In this document: positions 51,601 through 58,969 of the stretch, piece after piece
How positions within the stretch are numbered: the first letter of the stretch is position 1
Layout: each line of letters begins with the position of its first letter
From: an uncultured Chloroflexota bacterium
GTDB taxonomy: Bacteria > Chloroflexota > Anaerolineae > Aggregatilineales > Phototrophicaceae
DNA length: 64,000 nt
Direction of reading: 5' to 3'
Assembly: GCA_937974245.1 (NCBI GenBank)
Contig: CALJKV010000046.1
Coordinates: 91,065-155,064 of the forward strand
The notes under the pieces: model-generated
Told to the model about the DNA's origin: nothing
What the model saw: only the letters and a program-made list of their open reading frames with translations
Database searches by the model: none
Translations under genes and position numbers: made by a program

Positions 51601-54357
51601 ATGGCTGTTGCCTCTGTCTCAAACAAAAAAGCGAAAAAATCCACCCAGAACCAAACATGGGTTTATCTGTTCAGTGATGTTGTGAAGGCTGAACAGGCAG
51701 TTGGCGGTGAGTGGGAAAATGTGCGTGCCTTACTCGGGGGTAAGGGCGCGAATCTAGCGGAAATGACACGTATTGGTGTGCCGGTTCCTCCTGGGTTTAC
51801 AGTTACAACTGAAGCCTGCAATGCCTACCTTGACAACGACAACAATTTCCCTGATGGTCTATGGGATCAGGTTATGGTTGCTCTGAAGGAAGCTGAGAAG
51901 CAGGCCGGTAAGAAATTTGGCGACGTCAACAACCCGCTGCTGGTTTCGGTTCGTTCCGGCGCGAAGTTTTCAATGCCAGGCATGATGGATACGGTGCTGA
52001 ACCTGGGCATGAATGATGAAACCGCTGCCAGTATGGTGAATCTGACTGGCGATGAACGGTTCGTGTATGATGCTTATCGTCGCCTGGTTCAGATGTTCGG
52101 TTCGGTCGTGATGAATATTTCGGACGAGGCGTTTGAAGATTATCTCACCGCTGTGAAGAAAGAAAAGCGCGTTAATTCCGATACCGAACTCAAGGCTGAT
52201 GATTGGAAGAAAGTCACTGCTGAATTCAAGAAGATTTTCAGGAACGAAATTGGTCGCCCCTTTCCTGAAGACCCCTTTGAACAGTTGAAACTGGCAATTG
52301 AGGCCGTTTTCAGATCATGGAACGGCAAGCGTGCAGTGGACTATCGGAATGCTGCTAAGATTGCTCACGATCTGGGAACCGCTGTTAACGTCCAGACGAT
52401 GGTCTTCGGAAACATGGGCGATACTTCCGGTACCGGCGTGGCTTTCACGCGTAACCCATCCACCGGCGAACGAGTCTTGTTCGGTGACTACCTAATGAAC
52501 GCCCAGGGTGAAGATGTGGTGGCCGGTATCCGTAATACACTGCCGATTGCCCACCTGGAAAAAGATAACCCCGAAGTGTTCGCCCAGTTTGTTGAGATTG
52601 CGAGCAAATTGGAGGGACACTACAGCGACATGCAGGACGTTGAATTCACCATTGAAAATGGTCGTTTCTGGATGTTACAGACCCGCAATGGCAAGCGTAC
52701 CGCTCGATCCACGATCCGTATCGCAGTTGAGATGGTGGAAGAAGGTCTGATTTCTCGCCAGGCAGCGGTGCTGCGGGTAAATCCAGAGCATATTTCCCAG
52801 CTCTTGCACCCACAGTTCAACAATGCCGAAAAAGATGCGAGTGTTCGTGCTGGACGAATGATCGCCAGTGGTGTGAACGCTTCGCCGGGTGCGGCGGTTG
52901 GTGTGGTTGCATTTGATGCTGACCTGGCTGAAAAGTGGGGCAAGGCCGGTAAGAACGTGATTATGGTTCGCCCGGAAACCAAGCCTGATGACGTGCATGG
53001 TATGCTGGCCTCCAAAGGTATCCTCACCAGTCGCGGTGGTGCAACCAGCCATGCGGCAGTGGTCGCCCGGCAGTTCGGTGTGCCGTGTGTGTGTGGCGCT
53101 GAGGCGTTGGACATTGATACTAAGAGCCGCAAGATGACAGTCGGCGAATCGGTTGTTTATGAAGGCGATGTGATTTCGATTGATGGCAGTATCGGTGAAG
53201 TCTTCATCGGTGAAATCTCCATGGTTGAGCCAGACTATGAGCGCGAAACCTACCTGCAAAAAATCCTGGGTTGGGCCGATGAATACCGGCGCCTGAATGT
53301 TTATGCCAATGCTGACTATCCAGCCGATGCTCGCCGCGCCCGCGAATATGGTGCGCGTGGGATTGGTCTGTGCCGCACTGAGCATATGTTCTTTGCGGAA
53401 GAGCGTCTGCCTATCGTACAGGCGATGATCCTCTCCGAACCTAACAGCCCGCAAGAGGCTGTTGAACTTGAAAAACTGCTGCCTTTCCAGCAGGATGACT
53501 TTTATGGTATTTTCCGGGCGATGGACGGGCTGCCCGTCATCATCCGGTTGATTGACCCGCCGCTTCATGAGTTCATGCCTGACCACGAACAGTTAGCATT
53601 GCGAGCCACGGGGCTCCGCATTATGGGTGATCGCCCGAATGAATTGACACGGATTGAGGAGATGATGCACGCGGTTGAAGGTCTGCGCGAATTCAACCCT
53701 ATGCTCGGCTTCCGAGGTGTGCGTCTGGGCATCCTGCGTCCGGCGATTAATGCCATGCAGGTGCGGGCGATTTTCAAAGCGGCCTGCCAACTGGTCAAGG
53801 AACGTATCAAGGTTCACCCGGAAATCATGATCCCGGTCACTGCTCACGAGAATGAAGTGAAATTCATACGGGACCTGATTGAGCGGGTAGCGAATGAGGT
53901 GATGGCCGAAGAAGATGTGACAGTCGAGTACAAGATTGGTACGATGATTGAATTACCGCGCGCAGCGATTACCGCCGACAAAATGGCACAGCACGCCGAG
54001 TTCTTCTCCTTCGGCACCAATGACCTTACGCAAACCACATTCGGTATCAGCCGTGATGATGCGGAAGGTAAGTTCCTGCTCGAATACGTTGAAACGGGCA
54101 TCCTGCCGGCGAATCCCTTCCAGGTTATTGACGAGGAAGGCGTGGGGTATCTGGTAGACCTGGCGACAAAGAAGGGGCGTGCGACTCGCCCGGATATTGA
54201 AATCGGCATCTGTGGTGAACACGGTGGCGATCCGCAAAGCGTTCACTTCTGCCATCGCGTTGGCCTGGATTATGTAAGCTGCTCACCGTTCCGTGTGCCG
54301 ATCGCACGGTTGGCGGCGGCACATGCTGCTCTTAAGAACATGGGCGGTGGCAAGTAA
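51601..54357 (+). CDS. ppdK: Pyruvate, phosphate dikinase
   Basis: Interconverts pyruvate + ATP + Pi and PEP + AMP + PPi. 918 residues. N-terminal ATP-grasp domain (LLGGKGANLAEMTRIGVPVPPGFTVTTEAC, VSVRSGAKFSMPGMMDTVLNLG). Phospho-carrier His in GGATSHAAVVARQFGVPCVCG (~475-495). C-terminal PEP/pyruvate TIM barrel with GARGIGLCRTEHMFF, GFRGVRLG, SFGTNDLTQTTFGISRDD and GICGEHGGDPQSVHFC containing the catalytic Cys. The first 20 residues are a Lys/Ser-rich extension. AAGGAG 10 nt upstream. Opposite to pckA; PckA and PpdK together set PEP/pyruvate flux. Confidence 0.97.
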   Translation: MAVASVSNKKAKKSTQNQTWVYLFSDVVKAEQAVGGEWENVRALLGGKGANLAEMTRIGVPVPPGFTVTTEACNAYLDNDNNFPDGLWDQVMVALKEAEKQAGKKFGDVNNPLLVSVRSGAKFSMPGMMDTVLNLGMNDETAASMVNLTGDERFVYDAYRRLVQMFGSVVMNISDEAFEDYLTAVKKEKRVNSDTELKADDWKKVTAEFKKIFRNEIGRPFPEDPFEQLKLAIEAVFRSWNGKRAVDYRNAAKIAHDLGTAVNVQTMVFGNMGDTSGTGVAFTRNPSTGERVLFGDYLMNAQGEDVVAGIRNTLPIAHLEKDNPEVFAQFVEIASKLEGHYSDMQDVEFTIENGRFWMLQTRNGKRTARSTIRIAVEMVEEGLISRQAAVLRVNPEHISQLLHPQFNNAEKDASVRAGRMIASGVNASPGAAVGVVAFDADLAEKWGKAGKNVIMVRPETKPDDVHGMLASKGILTSRGGATSHAAVVARQFGVPCVCGAEALDIDTKSRKMTVGESVVYEGDVISIDGSIGEVFIGEISMVEPDYERETYLQKILGWADEYRRLNVYANADYPADARRAREYGARGIGLCRTEHMFFAEERLPIVQAMILSEPNSPQEAVELEKLLPFQQDDFYGIFRAMDGLPVIIRLIDPPLHEFMPDHEQLALRATGLRIMGDRPNELTRIEEMMHAVEGLREFNPMLGFRGVRLGILRPAINAMQVRAIFKAACQLVKERIKVHPEIMIPVTAHENEVKFIRDLIERVANEVMAEEDVTVEYKIGTMIELPRAAITADKMAQHAEFFSFGTNDLTQTTFGISRDDAEGKFLLEYVETGILPANPFQVIDEEGVGYLVDLATKKGRATRPDIEIGICGEHGGDPQSVHFCHRVGLDYVSCSPFRVPIARLAAAHAALKNMGGGK

Positions 54358-54393
54358 CGAGGGTTTGTCCCCTCAATCCTCTTTCTGGCAGCT

Positions 54394-54423
54394 CGCTGGG
54401 GACACCATTCCCCGTCCCCAGCG
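54394..54423. terminator. Strong hairpin between convergent ppdK and histidine phosphatase
   Basis: CGCTGGGGAC (54394-54403) pairs perfectly with GTCCCCAGCG (54414-54423) over a 10-nt loop. It is followed on the plus strand by GGCATTTAG, a weak T run. Probably a bidirectional terminator. Confidence 0.6.
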
Positions 54424-54428
54424 GGCAT

Positions 54429-55043
54429 TTAGTGCGCTTCTGACCAGTGTGGCATGGTGGCGAGTTTGACCAGCTGCCAGTTATCTCTTTGTTTTTCCAG
54501 GGTGGTAATGGATGTGTTGGGTAGATAGAGGCCTTTCAGGCGCGGGTCGTCTGTGAACAGGCGCTCGAGAAGTAAGCGCAGCGTACCGCCATGTGAGACG
54601 ACCAGCACTTCTGCCCCGGCGGGTTGTGCAAGCAGGGCTTGCCAGGCATTGAAAGCACGGTCTTGTAAGTTCCGGCGGGATTCTCCGTTTGGGATGGTAT
54701 AATTCCACAGGTCATTCTGGAATTGGGTATATTCTGCAGGGTATTTTTCTTGAATCTCGTCTCGCGTCAACCCCTGGAAGATACCCAGGCTGAATTCACG
54801 CCAGCGTGGGTCCGGTCTGGGGGTAATACCGATTGCCTCACCAATGATGCTGGCAGTATCCCACGCACGTGATAAGTCGCTGCTGTGGATTTCCGTTACA
54901 GGCGCATCTTGCAGATAAGTTGCGAGCGCCTGTGCCTGCGCCAGCCCAGTCTGGTTCAGCGGGACTATGGCTTGCCCCTGCCAGCGGCGTTGTACATTCC
55001 AGTTGGTTTCTCCATGCCGGATGAGCATGACTCGTTCGATCAT
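54429..55043 (-). CDS. Histidine phosphatase family protein
   Basis: 204 residues. Phosphoglycerate-mutase-like fold with catalytic LIRHGETNWNVQRRWQGQAIVPLNQTGLAQAQAL (phospho-His in RHGET, ~9-13), EIHSSDLSRAWDTASIIGEAIG, acid Glu in WREFSLGIFQGLTRDEIQEKYP, and VLVVSHGGTLRLLLERL with the second His. This is the GpmB/CobC-type pattern; it could be a broad phosphatase, adenosylcobalamin phosphatase or mutase. AAGG precedes the ATG. No cobalamin or glycolysis gene lies alongside to decide. Confidence 0.88.
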   Translation of the reverse strand: MIERVMLIRHGETNWNVQRRWQGQAIVPLNQTGLAQAQALATYLQDAPVTEIHSSDLSRAWDTASIIGEAIGITPRPDPRWREFSLGIFQGLTRDEIQEKYPAEYTQFQNDLWNYTIPNGESRRNLQDRAFNAWQALLAQPAGAEVLVVSHGGTLRLLLERLFTDDPRLKGLYLPNTSITTLEKQRDNWQLVKLATMPHWSEAH

Positions 55044-55140
55044 GCCTTAACCCCTTTCCGATCAGGCTTGACGTGTCGCCTGAAGAGCGGCAAAATTAAG
55101 CAAGTTGAGCCAGTTTACCAAACACAGGAGCAAAATTTCA

Positions 55141-55458
55141 GTGAGAACCAGTGAAAAAATTAGCACCAATCATCATCCGATTGTCCTGGTTGTGTCGCTC
55201 GTGGCCGGGTTGGGCTTTATTTTAATGGCATCTTCCCTGGGGGTTGGGGTTATCCAGGGAAGCAGTGCCGACGCGAACGCGATTGGCCTGTTGTTTGCTG
55301 CCGGGCTGCTGTTGCTCATCCTGGGCGGTGCGGGCTGGTTAGCGATTGTCCAGCCATACAAACACTTCGATGATATCAATGAGCCCCAGTATACCGGCCA
55401 TCATCATGAGGAGCATTCTGATGACCATGCCGAAGACGCTGAAGCGGCTCACGGGTAA
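55141..55458 (+). CDS. Small membrane protein with His-rich tail
   Basis: 105 residues from GTG 55141, chosen because AGGAG sits 10 nt upstream; a TTG at 55105 is in frame but unsupported. Two membrane helices (PIVLVVSLVAGLGFILMASSLGVGVI and AIGLLFAAGLLLLILGGAGWLAIV) form a hairpin, then a cytoplasmic or external tail YTGHHHEEHSDDHAEDAEAAHG rich in His and acidic residues, which could bind metal ions. Not recognised as a known family. It precedes the 55464-55982 gene and era on the same strand. Confidence 0.65.
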   Translation: MRTSEKISTNHHPIVLVVSLVAGLGFILMASSLGVGVIQGSSADANAIGLLFAAGLLLLILGGAGWLAIVQPYKHFDDINEPQYTGHHHEEHSDDHAEDAEAAHG

Positions 55459-55463
55459 ACGAT

Positions 55464-55982
55464 TTGCCAGGGCGAAGCATTCCCGAACAGCAACCAATCA
55501 GTGATACATTTACGGGCTCTGTTCTCCGTTTTGGTGATGCGCAATTATTGTTTCCAACGGTGGAACAGGGGGAACAAGTCGTCGTCAGCGGTGAATTCAT
55601 CGTGCGTTACGGCGTGCGCTTTCTGGGGCGTCCGCATCTTTCATTGGTGCCCGGGTTAGTGGCGCTGGAATACGGTGAGATGCTGACCGGGGAGGAAGCC
55701 TGGACATTTATTTACCGGCGAAGCAATTTGCATCCCCGTTCGGACGTCCTGGGCTGCCGCAGCGATGGTGAAGAGGATATGGTGCCGGTCAAGCAGTTTG
55801 ATTTGACATTGCCGCCGGAAGTGTTGGTATATACCCAGGAAAAGGGCGTTCTGCCTGCTGCGCGCCCAGTCGTGCTGATTGCGAATTCGACTAACGACAT
55901 TCCCGAACGTATTTTACAGTATCTCCCCCGATATGCTTCTATAGCCGAATGGCAGACGGAAAACACTCATGACGGATCGTGA
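55464..55982 (+). CDS. Unknown protein upstream of era
   Basis: 172 residues from TTG 55464, 5 nt after the previous stop; the start is uncertain because no ribosome site is evident. Beta-rich, with RFGDAQLLFPTVEQGEQVVVSGEFIVRYGVRFLGRPHLSLVPG and RRSNLHPRSDVLGCRSDGEEDMVPVKQFDLTLPPEVLVYTQ. No membrane segment, no motif I recognise. It overlaps era by 14 nt, so it is probably co-translated with it. Confidence 0.6.
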   Translation: MPGRSIPEQQPISDTFTGSVLRFGDAQLLFPTVEQGEQVVVSGEFIVRYGVRFLGRPHLSLVPGLVALEYGEMLTGEEAWTFIYRRSNLHPRSDVLGCRSDGEEDMVPVKQFDLTLPPEVLVYTQEKGVLPAARPVVLIANSTNDIPERILQYLPRYASIAEWQTENTHDGS

Positions 55983-56925
55983 CCTGGATAGTATTTTTCA
56001 AGATGATTGGCCGGAAGATCACCGTTCTGGCCTGGTTGCTGTGGTGGGCCGCCCGAATGTGGGCAAGTCTACCCTGATTAACGCTATCCTAGGGCAGAAA
56101 ATCGCAATTGTCACCCCAAAGCCGCAGACCACACGCAAACAGCAGTTGGGTATTTTCACTATCGAACACGGCCAGATCATATTTGTGGACACACCAGGGT
56201 TGCATAAACCACACCACAAACTGGGTGAATTCATGGTGAGTGACGCTGAGGCCGCCCTGCGCGATGCAGACCTGATTTTGTGGGTGCTGGATGTCTCGAC
56301 AGAACCACAAGAGGGCGATAAGCATATTGCGGAAACGGTGGTGGCGTTGCGGGGGAATACGCCGGTTGTGCTGGCGTTGAATAAGGTCGATTTGCTGGCT
56401 GTTGAGAGGCGCGAAGCCTTGATCGCTGCCCATGAGGCGCTCATTCCGCATGAACATACACTGTTAATCAGTGCTTTGCAGAACAGTGGCGTCGCTGACC
56501 TGGTGACTGACCTGATGGCTCGTTTGCCACTTGGCCCACGTTATTACCCGGCGGATCAGGTGAGCGAAGCCAATATGCGTTTTATCGCCGCTGAAATCAT
56601 CCGAGAGAAAATCATTCTCAGCACCGAGAAGGAAATTCCTTATTCGGTTGCCGTTGAGATTGAGGAATACAAGGAACGCTCGGAAGATATGACCTATGTT
56701 TCGGCGGTGATCTACGTTGAACGCGAGTCACAGAAGGGCATTATCATCGGTAAAGGCGGGGCGAAGATTAAACAGCTTGGGGCGGAAGCCCGTATCGAAC
56801 TCCAGCATGAATTGGGGACTCAGGTGTATCTCGATCTACGGGTAAAGGTGCTGAAAGACTGGCGGAGTGATGAAGCGCTCATGCGGCGTTTGGGCTATAG
56901 GTTGCCGAAAGACGACAAAGGCTAA
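55969..56925 (+). CDS. era: GTPase Era
   Basis: Essential GTPase in 30S assembly that binds the 3' end of 16S rRNA. 318 residues: G1 GRPNVGKST (27-35), switch region PQTTRKQQLGIF, G3 DTPGLH, G4 NKVDLL, and C-terminal KH domain with RESQKGIIIGKGGAKIKQLGAEARIELQHELGTQVYLDLRVKV. A ~20-residue acidic N-terminal extension precedes the G domain. Overlaps the preceding gene by 14 nt. The TAA stop shares CTAA with the convergent ribF stop. Confidence 0.97.
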   Translation: MTDRDLDSIFQDDWPEDHRSGLVAVVGRPNVGKSTLINAILGQKIAIVTPKPQTTRKQQLGIFTIEHGQIIFVDTPGLHKPHHKLGEFMVSDAEAALRDADLILWVLDVSTEPQEGDKHIAETVVALRGNTPVVLALNKVDLLAVERREALIAAHEALIPHEHTLLISALQNSGVADLVTDLMARLPLGPRYYPADQVSEANMRFIAAEIIREKIILSTEKEIPYSVAVEIEEYKERSEDMTYVSAVIYVERESQKGIIIGKGGAKIKQLGAEARIELQHELGTQVYLDLRVKVLKDWRSDEALMRRLGYRLPKDDKG

Positions 56926-57875
56926 GTCCCGTTCTGGCCGGTATCAGCGGCGGTCTGATAGCTCAGATAGTCTCGTCCCGCCTCAACATCGCTCCTGATC
57001 TGGGTGATGAGCTCATCAATACCCTTGAAGCGTTGTTCAGGGCGCAACCGCGTCTCAAATGTCAGGGTCAGTTCCTGCTCATAAATGTCGCGGTTGAAAT
57101 CAAGCAAGTGAGCTTCAACGGTTATATCCTGCCCGGAAAATGTCGGGCGCACTCCGATGTTGGTCACAGCCATAAACCGTTCGCTGCCTATTGTCGCCCA
57201 GGTCGCGTATACCCCATTGGCCGGGATGACCTGTTCTGCCCACGTTTCCAGATTGGCGGTAGGGAAGCCGATCTGCCGTCCGCGTTTCTCACCATGCACA
57301 ACTGTACCACTCACGGTGTAACTCCGTCCCAACCAGCTCTTTGCCTGATTCACGTCGCCGGCCTGAATCGCCTCACGAATGACGGTACTGCTGATGACGT
57401 CCCCATGATTCATGAGCAGGTCAATCTCCTGGACGGTGAAGCCTTTCTGCTCCCCCTGCACTTTGAGAAACGAGACATTGCCCTCACGCTGGTAGCCCAT
57501 CGCAAAATCAGAGCCAACCCATAATTCCGCCATGTGCAGATGCTTCAGGAGACGGTCTACGAAATCCGCCGCCCGGATGTGCCGTACCTGCTCGTCAAAA
57601 GCATGAGTCACGACACAGTACACACCCAACTTACTTAGTTCCGCCGCTTTCTGCTCTGGTGATGTGAGGTAATAGCGTCCCTGCAATCCCCGAACGACCG
57701 TATCCGGGTGTGGGAAAAAGGTCAGCACAACTGCCTGGCGGTTAGCGATTCGCGCGGCTTCTACTAATTTTCGGATGAGATGCTGGTGACCACGATGCAC
57801 ACCATCGAACACACCGATGGTGACGATAGAGGGTTGTTGGATTTGCGCCTGGACAAGGTCATAAATATGGTTCAT
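56922..57875 (-). CDS. ribF: Bifunctional riboflavin kinase/FAD synthetase
   Basis: Makes FMN and FAD from riboflavin. 317 residues. The N-terminal FAD synthetase has VTIGVFDGVHRGHQHLIRKL (~18-37; nucleotidyl-transferase GxFDGxHxGH) and ELWVGSDFAMGYQREGNV. ISSTVIREAIQAGDV is the flexible ISST/R motif. The C-terminal kinase has VVHGEKRGRQIGFPTANLE (GxPTAN) and PANGVYATWATIG, then TVEAHLLDFNRDIYEQELTL with the catalytic Glu region. Lies 58 nt after truB on the same strand, the usual truB-ribF order; no FMN riboswitch is present. Confidence 0.96.
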   Translation of the reverse strand: MNHIYDLVQAQIQQPSIVTIGVFDGVHRGHQHLIRKLVEAARIANRQAVVLTFFPHPDTVVRGLQGRYYLTSPEQKAAELSKLGVYCVVTHAFDEQVRHIRAADFVDRLLKHLHMAELWVGSDFAMGYQREGNVSFLKVQGEQKGFTVQEIDLLMNHGDVISSTVIREAIQAGDVNQAKSWLGRSYTVSGTVVHGEKRGRQIGFPTANLETWAEQVIPANGVYATWATIGSERFMAVTNIGVRPTFSGQDITVEAHLLDFNRDIYEQELTLTFETRLRPEQRFKGIDELITQIRSDVEAGRDYLSYQTAADTGQNGT

Positions 57876-57933
57876 GAAAGCGCCCTATGCGGTTACTAAA
57901 CTGGCGCGATTGTACACGAAGGTGTGAGGGGGT

Positions 57934-58830
57934 TCAATCGCCGGGTAGAAACACTTTGCGGGGATGCAGGTGATTTGCCCTCTGTTCCAGAATGGCGAGC
58001 AGGGTCCCATCGGATGTATAAGCAAACAGGATGTTTTCCGGGTTTGCCGGGCTGGGGAGGTATGTGACAGGAAACTCGATTTCCCGGCCATGCTGAATAT
58101 GAGCGATACTCACCTCATCGAGCTGTATCGAAGGCCAACCCGCCAGCGCCACTTTGGGTGATATGAGATAAGTTTCCCGGTCTTGTGACGTGAGGAGCGT
58201 TTCCAGTTCTACCGCGTTTTCGAGGGTGAAATTCCCGCTGGCGGTGCGGGTCAGTCCGGCAAGGTGCGCTCCGACTCCTAGCGCCTCTCCCAGGTCATGG
58301 GCGAGGCTGCGGATATATGTCCCTGCACTGCATTCGACGTCCAGTGTGAAGTGTGGGGGCTGCCAATTGAGTATATCCAGGGTAGTGATGGTGACTGCAC
58401 GTGGCTCGCGTTCCACTGTTTGCCCGGCGCGTGCCAGGTCATAGAGCTTACGCCCACCCTGTTTGATGGCGCTGTACATCGGGGGAATCTGCTGGAAAGC
58501 GCCGTTAAATGTGTAGAGAGCCTGCTCGACATCTTCGCGCCTGATAGACGCCGGGTCGCGTGTTTCCATGACCGCCCCTTCAGCGTCGTAGGTATCGGTG
58601 GTGATGCCCAGGTGCATACGGGCGGTGTAGCGTTTCGTGCCGTGCATGATGTAGTCACTCAACCGGGTCGCACCACCCAAGCACACAACTAACACGCCAG
58701 TTGCCAGTGGGTCGAGTGTTCCCGCGTGGCCGACTTTCCTGATTTTTAGCCCCCGGCGCACCTTTGCCACGACATCGTGGCTGGTCATCCCGGCGGGCTT
58801 GTTGATATTGAGAAATCCGAAGATGGGCAT
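57934..58830 (-). CDS. truB: tRNA pseudouridine(55) synthase TruB
   Basis: Forms pseudouridine at position 55 of tRNA. 298 residues. FGFLNINKPAGMTSHDVVAKVRRGLKIRKVGHAGTLDPLATGVLVV carries the catalytic Asp (residue 40). RYTARMHLGITTDTYDAEGAV and ECSAGTYIRSLAHDLGEALGVGAHLAGLTRTASGNF are further family motifs, followed by a PUA-like C-terminus. In many bacteria truB-ribF follow rbfA directly; here they form a separate pair 51 kb from rbfA. Confidence 0.96.
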   Translation of the reverse strand: MPIFGFLNINKPAGMTSHDVVAKVRRGLKIRKVGHAGTLDPLATGVLVVCLGGATRLSDYIMHGTKRYTARMHLGITTDTYDAEGAVMETRDPASIRREDVEQALYTFNGAFQQIPPMYSAIKQGGRKLYDLARAGQTVEREPRAVTITTLDILNWQPPHFTLDVECSAGTYIRSLAHDLGEALGVGAHLAGLTRTASGNFTLENAVELETLLTSQDRETYLISPKVALAGWPSIQLDEVSIAHIQHGREIEFPVTYLPSPANPENILFAYTSDGTLLAILEQRANHLHPRKVFLPGD

Positions 58831-58904
58831 GTTGAGTTATGAAATAGTCCGTGCAATTGAGAGAAAATGTATCATAGCAGAAAATAGGGATTAGCGAGTG
58901 AGTC

Positions 58905-58938
58905 AAAATTCCCCTCTCTAATGTAATAAAGAGGGGAA
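58905..58938 (-). terminator. Intrinsic terminator of the ECF sigma/WD40 operon
   Basis: On the minus strand TTCCCCTCT (58938-58930) pairs perfectly with AGAGGGGAA (58917-58909) over a 12-nt loop and is followed by TTTT (58908-58905). Confidence 0.8.
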
Positions 58939-58969
58939 CTGTAAACACGAATGCGCTATTCTGACCTTG

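Noticed and set aside
57876..57933. Possible FMN riboswitch before ribF
   Set aside because: The 58-nt gap after truB is too short and lacks the conserved FMN aptamer segments.
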